DNA of 64,000 nucleotides from an uncultured Planctomycetales bacterium (lineage in GTDB: Bacteria; Planctomycetota; Planctomycetia; Pirellulales; Thermoguttaceae). Numbering within the stretch: the stretch's first letter is position 1; every line of letters begins with the position of its first letter. Positions 40,847-49,172 of this stretch are shown here, piece after piece. The stretch is from assembly GCA_937889015.1 (NCBI GenBank), contig CALARR010000392.1, positions 5,349 to 69,348 of the forward strand, given 5' to 3'. The notes below the pieces were generated by a model that was given only the letters and a program-made list of their open reading frames with translations, was not told the origin of the DNA and searched no databases. Both the position numbers and the translations under genes were made by a program.

Positions 40847-41494
40847 CTACTGGGCCTGCGCCCGTGGCTTCGTGGTCGCTTGGCTGATCCTGGGAAGGGG
40901 CAGGGGAGGGGCATCGCCCGCGGGTACCGGAGGCGCAGGTGAGTTGTCCACCGTCTGTTCGGACGTGGAGTCTTTGTCCTTGCGTAGTTGCTCGACGCGT
41001 TGGTGGCGTTGCAGGACCTTCCTTCGCTTCTCTACCGCCGGGTCAATCGCACGGTCCACGCTGGCAATGAACTGCTTCGCCGAGAGGATGCTCTTCTGGC
41101 CCTTGTAGAGAACGGGCAGATCAGCGACTCGATACTCGATGCCGATTGCTCGGCCGGTATCCGCCGAAAACAGTACCCGGATGCTCTCTTCATCATTGCC
41201 TTGATAGACGTTCATCCAGTCGGCACCGGCGGCCCTGCGACGTTCCTGGATGACATGCTTGAAGTCACTTGAACCTGGACTCTCCATACGAACGATAGCG
41301 CCTCCCAGAGTCTTGTGCGGCAGTCCCAGGACACGCTGTATTTCGGGGTCCGCCATGCCTTCTTTGAGCAACTCGTATGTGCGTTCGTTGACCGCTGTAT
41401 TGGGTGCCGCCTCTACGCCTGGACGCAGGAGCACTTCAACAACGGCCACGAGCATCAGGCCGCAAATCACGGCGGTGAGCGTCTTGTAGACCAT
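40847..41494 (-). CDS. Hypothetical exported protein with SmpA/OmlA-like motif
   Basis: This is a 215-aa protein. It has an N-terminal hydrophobic segment (about 5-22) that could be a signal peptide or anchor. It then has ERTYELLKEGMADPEIQRVL-GLP, which resembles the BamE/SmpA pattern (motif EGM, then VxxxLG). The body also contains two beta-rich stretches. The C-terminal 50 residues are charged and Pro-rich. I cannot assign a function. It stands alone just outside the tRNA-Asn island. Confidence 0.6.
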   Translation of the reverse strand: MVYKTLTAVICGLMLVAVVEVLLRPGVEAAPNTAVNERTYELLKEGMADPEIQRVLGLPHKTLGGAIVRMESPGSSDFKHVIQERRRAAGADWMNVYQGNDEESIRVLFSADTGRAIGIEYRVADLPVLYKGQKSILSAKQFIASVDRAIDPAVEKRRKVLQRHQRVEQLRKDKDSTSEQTVDNSPAPPVPAGDAPPLPLPRISQATTKPRAQAQ

Positions 41495-42106
41495 GGTGCG
41501 TCTCTCGTACCAAGAGGGAAGTCCGGGTATGTACGATCTTCAGTGACCATTCTTGATGGCACAGACACCCGCTAGGAAGAGTGTCACATGCATAGTGCAA
41601 AAGGTAATCGACATGCCTGGTACTGTCAATAGTGGTGGTCCTCTTACTAAGGACGCCAGGCTGCCGGCATCGGCTGTGTGGTGTGCTTGAGAGCGGATCG
41701 CAGCGCGACGAGCAGGCTTTGATAGGATGGCATCTCGTCGTAACACCTGATTTGAAAAAGGGTTGTGGTCCATGTGAACCTGTGGGGGCCTTTTGCTGCA
41801 GTACGCCACCGCGCCTGGTGGAACCCGTCCAAGCAGAACAGTCGCACGAACGGGACTTGGCGGTCATAATGGGGCAGTTTGTGGGGCCTCGCAGAACCGC
41901 CTTCCATACTTAGGTGTGGGCTTCCTGACGTGTTGCTGTCTGGGTTGCGAAGGTAACTGGAGGAAGCTCCATGGCCACCATGGATACTTAAACAGCCGGT
42001 GGCTGTAGCTCATGGCGGATCCAGCTTTAATCCGAGTGAGATTTCATGCGACCTGCGGGCCCGAAACGATTCGCGGCAGGTGTTGACTCAAGCAGGAGAA
42101 CCCTTC
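41495..42106. other. Upstream region of aroA, no clear gene
   Basis: No convincing long ORF. At 41958-41990 GGAGG is followed by a six-codon frame (ATG GCC ACC ATG GAT ACT TAA) that could be a leader peptide for aroA. Several frames here have no homology I can see. Confidence 0.3.
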
Positions 42107-43399
42107 GTGGGCGCGACCATCAAAATCTCTCCCACCAATCAGTTGGCCGGCTCGATTCGTCCGCCGGGCTCCAAGAGCATCACCAATCGGGCCCTGGTGT
42201 GCGCGGCGTTGGCTGAGGGCCGCTCGACGCTCAGGGGCGTGCTCGATAGCGAAGACACGGCAGTGATGATGGCGGCCTTACGGCACTTGGGAGTTGGTGT
42301 TGTCCATGAGGCTGCGACCGGCATCGCACGCGTGGAAGGCTGTGGAGGGCGAATCCCGAATCGCAACGCGGAGTTGTATGTAGCCAACAGCGGTACAACG
42401 GTACGATTCCTTGCGGCCGTGGTGACGCTGGGGCAAGGCCATTTTCGCCTGGATGGCTCGGCGCGCATGCGCCAACGGCCAATCGAAGACCTGTTGAAGG
42501 CCTTGCGGCAACTGGGGGTCAATGCGCGGAGCGAAACGCAGACGGGATGCCCACCGGTGGTCATCGAGGCGGCAGGGTTGGGAGGCGGCCGGGCGGAGAT
42601 TGCGGCCGACATCTCCAGCCAGTTTCTGAGCGGACTGATGATGGCAGCGCCCTACGCGCGGCAACCGGTCGAGTTGTTGGTGCAGGGCGAACTGGTCTCC
42701 GAGCCCTACATCCTGATGACGCGGTCGGTGATGGCGGCCTTCGGTGTGGACGTGCAGGCAGCGGGGCAGAGGCGGTATCTCATCCCCAAGGGTGTTTACC
42801 AGTCGAGGACGTACGCGATCGAGCCAGACGCGTCGGCGGCGAGCTATTTTTTCGCTGCCGCGGCGATCACCGGGGGGCAAGTCACGGTCGAGGGGCTGTC
42901 GCGCGAAAGCGTGCAGGGTGATGTAGGCTTCTGCCAGTGCTTGCAGGAGATGGGATGCCGGGTCGAGTATGGCGCGGATCGGATCACCGTTTGTGGTGGA
43001 CCGCTGCGCGGTATTGAGTTGGATATGAATGCGATCAGTGACACCGTGCAGACTCTGGGCGCCGTGGCGCTGTTTGCCGAAGGTCCCACGACGGTGCGAG
43101 GTGTGGCGCATATCCGTCATAAGGAGACCGACCGTTTGCATGCTTTGGCTCAGGAACTTCGCAAGTTCGGCGCGGCGGTGGACGAGTATCCTGACGGTTT
43201 ACGGATCGCGCCGCGGCCTCTGCATGGAGCGGAAATCGACACGTACGACGATCACCGCATGGCGATGAGCATGGCCCTGGTCGGGCTGCGCGTCCCGGGC
43301 GTCGTGATTCGCGACCCGGGTTGCACGCGGAAGACGTACCCCCGCTTCTTCGATGATCTGGCCGCGGTGACGGGGCAGCCAGCGAAATCGCGTGAGTAG
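42107..43399 (+). CDS. aroA: 3-phosphoshikimate 1-carboxyvinyltransferase (EPSP synthase)
   Basis: This 430-aa cytoplasmic enzyme transfers enolpyruvyl from PEP to shikimate-3-phosphate in aromatic amino-acid synthesis. Motifs: GSIRPPGSKSITNRALVCAA (substrate Lys), LYVANSGTTVRFLAAVV, GSARMRQRPIEDL, DISSQFLSGLMMAAPYA, RHKETDRLHALAQEL and DDHRMAMSMALVGL. Length fits the family. The GTG at 42107 is chosen because CAGGAG precedes it and the product then starts at the normal place; the ATG at 41999 would add 36 unrelated residues. A dispersed repeat separates it from the next gene. Confidence 0.97.
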   Translation: MGATIKISPTNQLAGSIRPPGSKSITNRALVCAALAEGRSTLRGVLDSEDTAVMMAALRHLGVGVVHEAATGIARVEGCGGRIPNRNAELYVANSGTTVRFLAAVVTLGQGHFRLDGSARMRQRPIEDLLKALRQLGVNARSETQTGCPPVVIEAAGLGGGRAEIAADISSQFLSGLMMAAPYARQPVELLVQGELVSEPYILMTRSVMAAFGVDVQAAGQRRYLIPKGVYQSRTYAIEPDASAASYFFAAAAITGGQVTVEGLSRESVQGDVGFCQCLQEMGCRVEYGADRITVCGGPLRGIELDMNAISDTVQTLGAVALFAEGPTTVRGVAHIRHKETDRLHALAQELRKFGAAVDEYPDGLRIAPRPLHGAEIDTYDDHRMAMSMALVGLRVPGVVIRDPGCTRKTYPRFFDDLAAVTGQPAKSRE

Positions 43400-43431
43400 G
43401 AATCCGGCAAGGCGACTGGTGCGAAGGGGCT

Positions 43432-43534
43432 CTTGGTATTTCCCAATAGCCGTGCAGCGTGCTTGTGGCAGTTGCCAGGGGAAACCGGGCTTCCGTTGGT
43501 CGCTCCTGACGACCTGGCCTATTTGAGGGGCAAT
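43432..43534 (+). repeat. Family-1 dispersed repeat, copy f (divergent)
   Basis: 103 bp, CTTGGTATTTCC ... TTGAGGGGCAAT. The internal stem is AATAG/CTATT. Its end (GAGGGGCAAT) sits five bases before the ATG at 43539 and so serves as the ribosome-binding site of the next gene. Confidence 0.65.
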
Positions 43535-43538
43535 AGAC

Positions 43539-44303
43539 ATGAGTACCGAGGTCATCCCGGACAGCCCGGTCCGCACTCAGCTTCGGCGGACTTCGTACCG
43601 GCTGCTGCGATTGTCGATCCTGTTTGCCTTGGGGTATCTGCTGTTGGTCTACCAGTTGACGCCGGCCTTGTGGCGTTCGCACTTGCGGCGCCACCCGGCT
43701 TTGGCTGCCGTATCGACGGTGACGCAGACGTCGGCCGGGATTCCCGGTGATCCGCTGAACGTAGCGATTGTGGGAGGTCAGCCGGAATTGCAGCAGGCGA
43801 TGCTGGCGGCCGGTTGGTATCCGGCAGACGCGCTGACCTTGCGGAGTTGCCTGAAGATCGCCGGCGACACGCTGCTTCATCGCCGCTATGAAGACGCGCC
43901 CGTCAGCAATCTGTATCTCATGGGACGTAAGGAGGATCTGGCCTTCGAGAAGCCGGTTGGCGACAGCCCTCGTCAGCGGCATCACGTGCGTTTCTGGTGT
44001 TGCGAGCAGCGCGATGCCGAGGGTCGCCCGGCTTGGATCGGTGCGGCCACGTTCGACAGCAGCGTGGGCCTCAGCCACACCACGGGCCAGATCACGCACC
44101 ACATCGCCGCCGACATCGACCGGGAACGGAGTCTGTTGCTGGGCGATCTGCATCGCGCGGGACAGACAGACGAGGTTTATTGGCTCGCCGATTTCCAGAA
44201 GAGTCGGGAGGGCCGCAATGGCGGAGGGGATCCCTGGCACACCGACGGCCGGTTGGGCGTGGCCGTGCTGAAGACCAACCGCGACGAGTCCTCCGAGGAC
44301 TAG
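43539..44303 (+). CDS. LssY C-terminal domain protein
   Basis: This is a 254-aa protein with one N-terminal membrane helix (about 22-42) and an external/periplasmic LssY_C domain. Recognisable motifs: LNVAIVGGQPELQQAMLAAG, WYPADALTLRSCLKIAGDTL, LMGRKEDLAFEKPVGDSPRQ, RHHVRFWCCEQ and ITHHIAADIDRER. LssY is named from the Legionella lss locus, where a PAP2 phosphatase usually precedes this domain; here the domain stands alone with an anchor. The biochemical role is unknown. Confidence 0.88.
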   Translation: MSTEVIPDSPVRTQLRRTSYRLLRLSILFALGYLLLVYQLTPALWRSHLRRHPALAAVSTVTQTSAGIPGDPLNVAIVGGQPELQQAMLAAGWYPADALTLRSCLKIAGDTLLHRRYEDAPVSNLYLMGRKEDLAFEKPVGDSPRQRHHVRFWCCEQRDAEGRPAWIGAATFDSSVGLSHTTGQITHHIAADIDRERSLLLGDLHRAGQTDEVYWLADFQKSREGRNGGGDPWHTDGRLGVAVLKTNRDESSED

Positions 44304-44321
44304 CTGTGTAGCTAGCGGCGA

Positions 44322-45218
44322 CTAGGGATTGAAGTCCTTCAAGAAGCCGTAAGCTTCGTTGCGGTGATCGAAGTCCTGGTCGGTCAGGCCGACATTCAGC
44401 TTGAGGTCCAGGTAGGTGTACTCCTCCAGCAATGGCGGTGTATCGCCTGGGCGCTGCGGCCAATCGTACGACGCATAGCGAATCGGCAGTTGCAGTTCGT
44501 CGTCGATGAAGATCTGAGCGAGGTGGTAGCGGAAATGGCTGCGGCGAATGGGGTGCATGACCTGGATGGCCGTACACTGGCGGTTGTTCACACGCGCGCC
44601 GGGGAAGTATTTGACGTCGATCTCGCCACCCAGCTTGACTTCCTCTTCGCCCACCTCCCAGATGCGGTGGATCAAGTTATGCAGGCCGATTTCCGTGAGC
44701 GGATAGCGATTGCCTTTCATGGCCAAGGGGCTTCTCGGGTCGGTCGAGACGGTGATGTACGGCACGCGTTGTCCGCCGCGACGGGCAATGAGTTGGCCGC
44801 TGTTATGGCCTTCGACGTAGACGACTTCCCGACCAGCCAGGGCCGGTGGGCTGGAGTACTTGATATAGACCGCGAAGGGAACTGTCACCTGCGAATCGCG
44901 GACTTGCTGATGGCGCAGTTTGACCAGCATCTGCTCCGGCGTGCCCGCCTCTGCGTCCACCTGTTCGCGCTTGACCAGCGTGCAGGTGTAGTCGCGAATC
45001 TCGCGCGGTATGTCTTCCCATCGGCGGCTGGCCAGGGCCAGAACCTGCGCCAAGGGGTGTTCGGCCGGAGAGGCTTCTGCGGCAGCCAGCGCGGCGGGGG
45101 GCAACAGCAGCAATCCTGGTCCCAGGAAACGCACAAGGAACCTCACCGCCCGATCGCGATTCGCGACACGATTGCAGGTAGATGGCTCACGGTGAAAGGC
45201 CGGCTGCGTCCGGATCAT
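44322..45218 (-). CDS. DUF1571 family exported protein
   Basis: This is a 298-aa protein with a late signal peptide (VRFLVRFLGPGLLLLPPAAL, cleavage near ALA). The remainder fits DUF1571: IRDYTCTLVKREQVDAEAG, FAVYIKYSSPPALAGREVVY, ITVSTDPRSPLAMKGNRYPL and QIFIDDELQLPIRYASYDWP. The fold is thought to resemble lipoprotein carriers (LolA-like beta sheet), but no function is proven. A GAGG site precedes the ATG. Convergent with the LssY_C gene. Confidence 0.9.
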   Translation of the reverse strand: MIRTQPAFHREPSTCNRVANRDRAVRFLVRFLGPGLLLLPPAALAAAEASPAEHPLAQVLALASRRWEDIPREIRDYTCTLVKREQVDAEAGTPEQMLVKLRHQQVRDSQVTVPFAVYIKYSSPPALAGREVVYVEGHNSGQLIARRGGQRVPYITVSTDPRSPLAMKGNRYPLTEIGLHNLIHRIWEVGEEEVKLGGEIDVKYFPGARVNNRQCTAIQVMHPIRRSHFRYHLAQIFIDDELQLPIRYASYDWPQRPGDTPPLLEEYTYLDLKLNVGLTDQDFDHRNEAYGFLKDFNP

Positions 45219-45620
45219 GGTCGCCTCGTAGCTGCAAGACAGGAACGATCGTGGGAAGCGGTCACTGGTGGGGCAGAATCACCCCGGCGCGATGGACTAT
45301 CGCTTTGGATGTGGAAGTATAGATCACGATTTAAGCGCGGGGCGGCAAGTCCGCGAGGCTTCCCCCCTCCTTGGGTTATCGACCCGTTCCGTATGCCCAA
45401 TCGCCAGGGACAATCATCAGGAATCGGGGACTCATCCTTCCCTTTCCCTCGGCTGGGGGCACTGGCAAAGCGGAGATCGGCCTTGTGGCCACGGACCCGA
45501 CTGGCGTGGGAAGGCTTGGGCCTGCTAGAATCTATCCACCGTCCGCACCTTCGGGGGGGCGAGCGGAGGCTTGAACCGCCCTTGCTTGGGCAAGAACTTT
45601 CATGCAGTGAGATCCAACGG
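45219..45620. other. Divergent intergenic region
   Basis: Holds the promoters of the DUF1571 and TlpA-like genes. A -10-like TAGAAT lies near 45527. No gene or RNA recognised. Confidence 0.3.
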
Positions 45621-46883
45621 ATGAGAAGCAATCGCTTTGGTTTGCTGGTGATGGGAGTGTGTCTGCTGGTGGGGTGGTCGGTGGTGGCGTTGGGACGGAC
45701 GCAGGGCGCAGAACAAGTGCCGCCGGCTGCACCAGCGGCATCGCCGTCGCAAGAGTCGCCCCAGGGGCAGAGCGGTTCCGCCGGCCAGGCGGCGGACAAG
45801 AAGGCGGCCAAGGTTTTCAGTGTTGATACCAAGACCGATCCGTTCCAGGTGCCGGAGGGAACGCCCGAGCGGTTGATCGACTACATCCGTGGTCTGCCCG
45901 AAGCGGCTGGCGAAGATCGCCATACACCCAAGTACTATCGGGCCTTGGCGGAAGCTTCGCGGCGAATTCTGGCCGGGAAGCCCGAACCGAGCCAGGCCCA
46001 GATTGGGGCTCAAGTGCGGGTTCAGTCGCTGGCGGCACTTGAGGCCGCCAATGACCCCAAGGCGGCGGAGGAGCTGGCCGCGTTGCCGGGTGACTTGGAG
46101 AAACAGGGGCAGGCTGCGCTAGCTCATGAAATCACGCGTATCTTGTGGCAGATCCGCATGAACCGTGCGATGCGGGCTTCACCCGACGATTTGGAAAAGG
46201 TCATCACCGAGTTCCGGCAGTGGGTAGGGATCAAGCCGGAGGCGAGCGATCTGCAATTGGCCATGGAAACGGCTCACCTGCTGGAGGCCATGGGCAAGCG
46301 CGAGGCGGCTGCCCTGGCCTACCAGGAATACGCCAAGCTGTTTGCCACGCTCGAACAGCCGGAGTTAGCGAGCATGTTGAAGCTTATGGAAGGCGCCGGG
46401 CGGCGGCTGGGATCGATTGGCAAGAAGATGGAGGTGGAGGGAAAGACTCTGGACGGTCAGGTGCTTGATTGGAGCAAGTACCAGGACAAGGTGGTCCTGG
46501 TCGTATTCTGGGCCACCTGGTGCGGTCCCTGCCGAGCGGAAACGCCGCACATCAAGAAGCTGTACGAGGGGTACCACGACCGCGGCTTGGAGGTGATCGG
46601 GATCAGCCTCGACCAGCAGGTGGAAGAGGTCCAGCAGTATGTGCGCGAGGTCGCGATCCCCTGGACGATCCTCTTTTCCGGGCAAGTGGGGGGCGCTGAC
46701 GGCGGTGACCCGATGGCAATCAAGTACGGCATCATCGGCATTCCGGCCATGATGCTCGTGGGCAAGGACGGCAATGTCGCGGCGCTGGATCTGCGCGGCC
46801 CCAAGCTGGACGAGGAATTGGCTCGATTGTTGGGGCCTTTGCCCCCAGAAAAGCCGGAGACCAAGCCCACACCCGGACAGTGA
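45621..46883 (+). CDS. TlpA-like thiol:disulfide protein with helical N-terminal region
   Basis: This is a 420-aa exported protein. A signal peptide (about 1-30) and an Ala/Pro/Gln-rich linker are followed by a helical region (about 65-270). A thioredoxin-fold domain has the redox motif FWATWCGPCRAETPHIKK. IIGIPAMMLVGKDG holds the cis-Pro. It likely reduces or isomerises disulfides in the periplasm-like space, the common planctomycete role of such proteins. A far longer upstream frame exists but belongs to the antisense of DUF1571. The ribosome-binding site before ATG 45621 is weak (AACGG). Confidence 0.88.
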   Translation: MRSNRFGLLVMGVCLLVGWSVVALGRTQGAEQVPPAAPAASPSQESPQGQSGSAGQAADKKAAKVFSVDTKTDPFQVPEGTPERLIDYIRGLPEAAGEDRHTPKYYRALAEASRRILAGKPEPSQAQIGAQVRVQSLAALEAANDPKAAEELAALPGDLEKQGQAALAHEITRILWQIRMNRAMRASPDDLEKVITEFRQWVGIKPEASDLQLAMETAHLLEAMGKREAAALAYQEYAKLFATLEQPELASMLKLMEGAGRRLGSIGKKMEVEGKTLDGQVLDWSKYQDKVVLVVFWATWCGPCRAETPHIKKLYEGYHDRGLEVIGISLDQQVEEVQQYVREVAIPWTILFSGQVGGADGGDPMAIKYGIIGIPAMMLVGKDGNVAALDLRGPKLDEELARLLGPLPPEKPETKPTPGQ

Positions 46884-47009
46884 AGCCACTGCCGACCGCA
46901 GGGGCGAGAAGGCGTTCTCTCGTGATCGGACGAGCGCGTTTCAGGCACTTGCCGCCGGCCATGCGCCTGCGGAACCGGGGGAACACGCCGCCGGGGCGTG
47001 CGGCAGAGG

Positions 47010-47975
47010 CTAGGCGGCATTGAGCTTGCCGACCGCTTCAATCAGGAACTGGCGGCTGGTCTCGATCAGCCGTTGCCCTTCTTCGGCGTCGAACTCGCCT
47101 TCGGTTTCCAGCGAGACGACACCCGAGTATCCGGCCTGTTTCAGCACTTGCAGGCATCCGTCGACATTGACTGTGCCCTGGCCCAGGGCCACACACTTGG
47201 CGCCCACGACATCTTTGACGTGCAGGTGGACGACGCGATCGGCGATGGCCTTGAGCGTGGCCACTTCGTCCTGCCTCTGGCCGTAGGGAGTCCAGGAATA
47301 GGCCCCGTTGGCCGTTTCGACATAGGTGGCCCGATGGACGTTGGCGGTGTCATAGTTGATGCCCAGCCATTGGGAACTCGAGAGGGCCATGATCTTGCGG
47401 AGGCCATCGGCCGTGAGCGAGAAGGTCCCATGGGGTTCGATGGCTAGATAGACCTGGCATTGTTGGGCGACTTCCAAGATCGCGGCCAAGCGTTCGGCCA
47501 GGAGTTTCAGGGCGTCGTCCTCGGACATGTTGGCCGGCTTGCGGCCATCGCCCGCGTTGACGACAGGGATGCCGGCCTCCTTGGCCCAGCGGATGACTTG
47601 GGTGATGCCTTCGACCGACTTGGGGTTGGACATCACGGCGCCGTGCATGGCCCAGAGACCGGTGACGCCCTTGAACCCATGGTCGCGCACGATCTGCCGG
47701 AATCGCTGGGGGTCGTCCTTCAGGACGTCTACGTGGGGGCAGAAGGGGCCGGTGGCCTGGGTTTCGACATACTCATAGCCGGCGCGGCGGATCCGCTGGA
47801 AGGCCTCTTCCAGGGAACTCTTGCGGAAGCTGACGGTGCTGCAGCCGATGGTCATGGCGGGCTTGGACGGGGCCGCCGAGGTCCATTGCGGCCGGGTCAG
47901 GGCGAGTCCGGCAGCAGCGAGTCCCGAAGCGATCCACTGCCGACGCGTGATCCAGTCTAAGCTGTTCTGCCGCAT
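47010..47975 (-). CDS. Sugar phosphate isomerase/epimerase family protein, Tat-exported
   Basis: This is a 321-aa AP-endonuclease-2-type TIM barrel. A Tat signal (ITRRQWIASGLAAAGLALTR) comes first. Barrel motifs include MTIGCSTVSFRKSSLEEAFQ, LAIEPHGTFSLT (metal Glu), GINYDTANVHRAT (metal Asp), DRVVHLHVKDVVG and VVSLETEGEF (final Glu). The metal-binding set appears complete. Such proteins isomerise or epimerise sugars or act as keto-sugar hydratases. It lies downstream of an IclR regulator in the same direction, with a dispersed repeat in between. Confidence 0.88.
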   Translation of the reverse strand: MRQNSLDWITRRQWIASGLAAAGLALTRPQWTSAAPSKPAMTIGCSTVSFRKSSLEEAFQRIRRAGYEYVETQATGPFCPHVDVLKDDPQRFRQIVRDHGFKGVTGLWAMHGAVMSNPKSVEGITQVIRWAKEAGIPVVNAGDGRKPANMSEDDALKLLAERLAAILEVAQQCQVYLAIEPHGTFSLTADGLRKIMALSSSQWLGINYDTANVHRATYVETANGAYSWTPYGQRQDEVATLKAIADRVVHLHVKDVVGAKCVALGQGTVNVDGCLQVLKQAGYSGVVSLETEGEFDAEEGQRLIETSRQFLIEAVGKLNAA

Positions 47976-48024
47976 GTTGTGTTCCTTGTTTGGATTTGAG
48001 GTTGCAGTGCTGATGGTGCAGGCT

Positions 48025-48131
48025 ATTGGTCTTCAGGAAGGGAATGCAACACGTGGGTGGCGTTTGCCGAATGAAAATGAAGCCGGGCTCCCGCTGGTCG
48101 CCCTGATTGCCGTGCTTATCTGAGGGCCAAT
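48025..48131 (+). repeat. Family-1 dispersed repeat, copy e (second subtype)
   Basis: 107 bp, ATTGGTCTTCAG ... TGAGGGCCAAT. Shares the inner GCCGGGCTCCCGCTGGTCGC with copy d. Confidence 0.75.
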
Positions 48132-48163
48132 AGGGACGAGGCCGCTGGCGGAGGCTCTGGCCG

Positions 48164-48973
48164 TCATTCGCCTGGGTCGACCGGATCGCTCCTGCGCGGT
48201 GGAATGAAACCCAAGTGGACACTGAGTTCTGCCGCAGCTTCCTGGACCAGGCGACCGACGGCCGGGATTCGCTGACGCGACAGACGTTCGACGGGCGCGG
48301 AGATGCCGAGGGAGGCGATCACTTCGCCGCTGGCATCGCGGATCGGTGCTCCCACGCAGCGGACGCCTTCGTGATGCTCTTCGTCGTCGAGTGAATAGCC
48401 GCGGCGGCGCGTGCGGCGGCAGTCTTCGGCCAGGGCGGCCAAAGTGACAATCGTCCGTTTGGTCAGGGCGGGCAGGGGGCCATGGCCTAGGAGCTGGACC
48501 AGTTGCGGCTGGTCAAAATCGGCAATCAAGGCCTTGCCCACGCTTGTGCAGTGCAGCGCCACGGAGAATCCCGAACCGGCGGAAACCCCCACTGGCTGCT
48601 CGCTCAGTTGGTGGTCGATCAGGACGGCGGAGGCTCCCTCCAATATGGCCAAGTGCGTGGTTTCTCCTGTCTGGGCAGCCAATCGATCCACATAGGGTCG
48701 GGCAGCTTGTACGATCACATCGCGGAAGCGAAAGTGGCTGGCCAGACGCCACACGGCCGATCCGAGCAGGTACTGCTTGCTGTCCGGCTGTTGAGCCAGA
48801 AAACCTCTGAGTCGTAGGGTATTGGCCAGCCGGTACGCGCTGCTGCGGTCGACCCGGAGCAAGGCGGCCAACTCGGCCAAGGCTACCGGGCGTCGGGCAC
48901 GGCCGACCGCCTCGAGGATTTCCAGTCCACGGTCCAGGCTCTGGATGGGCGCGGTGCCGCGGGAGTCAGGCAT
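48164..48973 (-). CDS. IclR family transcriptional regulator
   Basis: This is a 269-aa regulator. The N-terminal winged helix-turn-helix (IQSLDRGLEILEAVGRARRP, VDRSSAYRLANTLRLRGFL) precedes the IclR effector domain (ETTHLAILEGASAVLIDHQL, ALHCTSVGKALIADF, YSLDDEEHHEGVRCVGAPI). Start: the ATG at 48973 has a good site (GGAACCCC is weak, but the HTH begins normally); the longer frame starts inside the operator. It probably controls the neighbouring sugar or redox genes and itself through the palindrome just upstream. Confidence 0.92.
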   Translation of the reverse strand: MPDSRGTAPIQSLDRGLEILEAVGRARRPVALAELAALLRVDRSSAYRLANTLRLRGFLAQQPDSKQYLLGSAVWRLASHFRFRDVIVQAARPYVDRLAAQTGETTHLAILEGASAVLIDHQLSEQPVGVSAGSGFSVALHCTSVGKALIADFDQPQLVQLLGHGPLPALTKRTIVTLAALAEDCRRTRRRGYSLDDEEHHEGVRCVGAPIRDASGEVIASLGISAPVERLSRQRIPAVGRLVQEAAAELSVHLGFIPPRRSDPVDPGE

Positions 48974-48990
48974 AGAGGGGTTCCAGGTAA

Positions 48991-49018
48991 TTGTATAATA
49001 CACAACGGCATTGTGCAT
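48991..49018. promoter_or_regulatory. Candidate IclR operator overlapping its promoter
   Basis: TTGTATAATACACAA (48991-49005) is a 15-bp palindrome with one mismatch. The half ATACACAA is repeated inverted as TTGTGCAT at 49011-49018. On the minus strand TATTAT/TATACA could be the -10 of the regulator gene, so binding would repress it. Confidence 0.55.
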
Positions 49019-49172
49019 ATCCAATTTAGCACGACGGATCCCCGGGCGTCAATGCATTCGGGCATGAAGGCCAGACGTGGATCGCCGAGCGGTGGCATCC
49101 AACACTGCCATTGTGCGACTTGGAATCGGAGCAGAAGGGGGGCCGGGACTGGAGGAGCAAACGTTCACCCCC

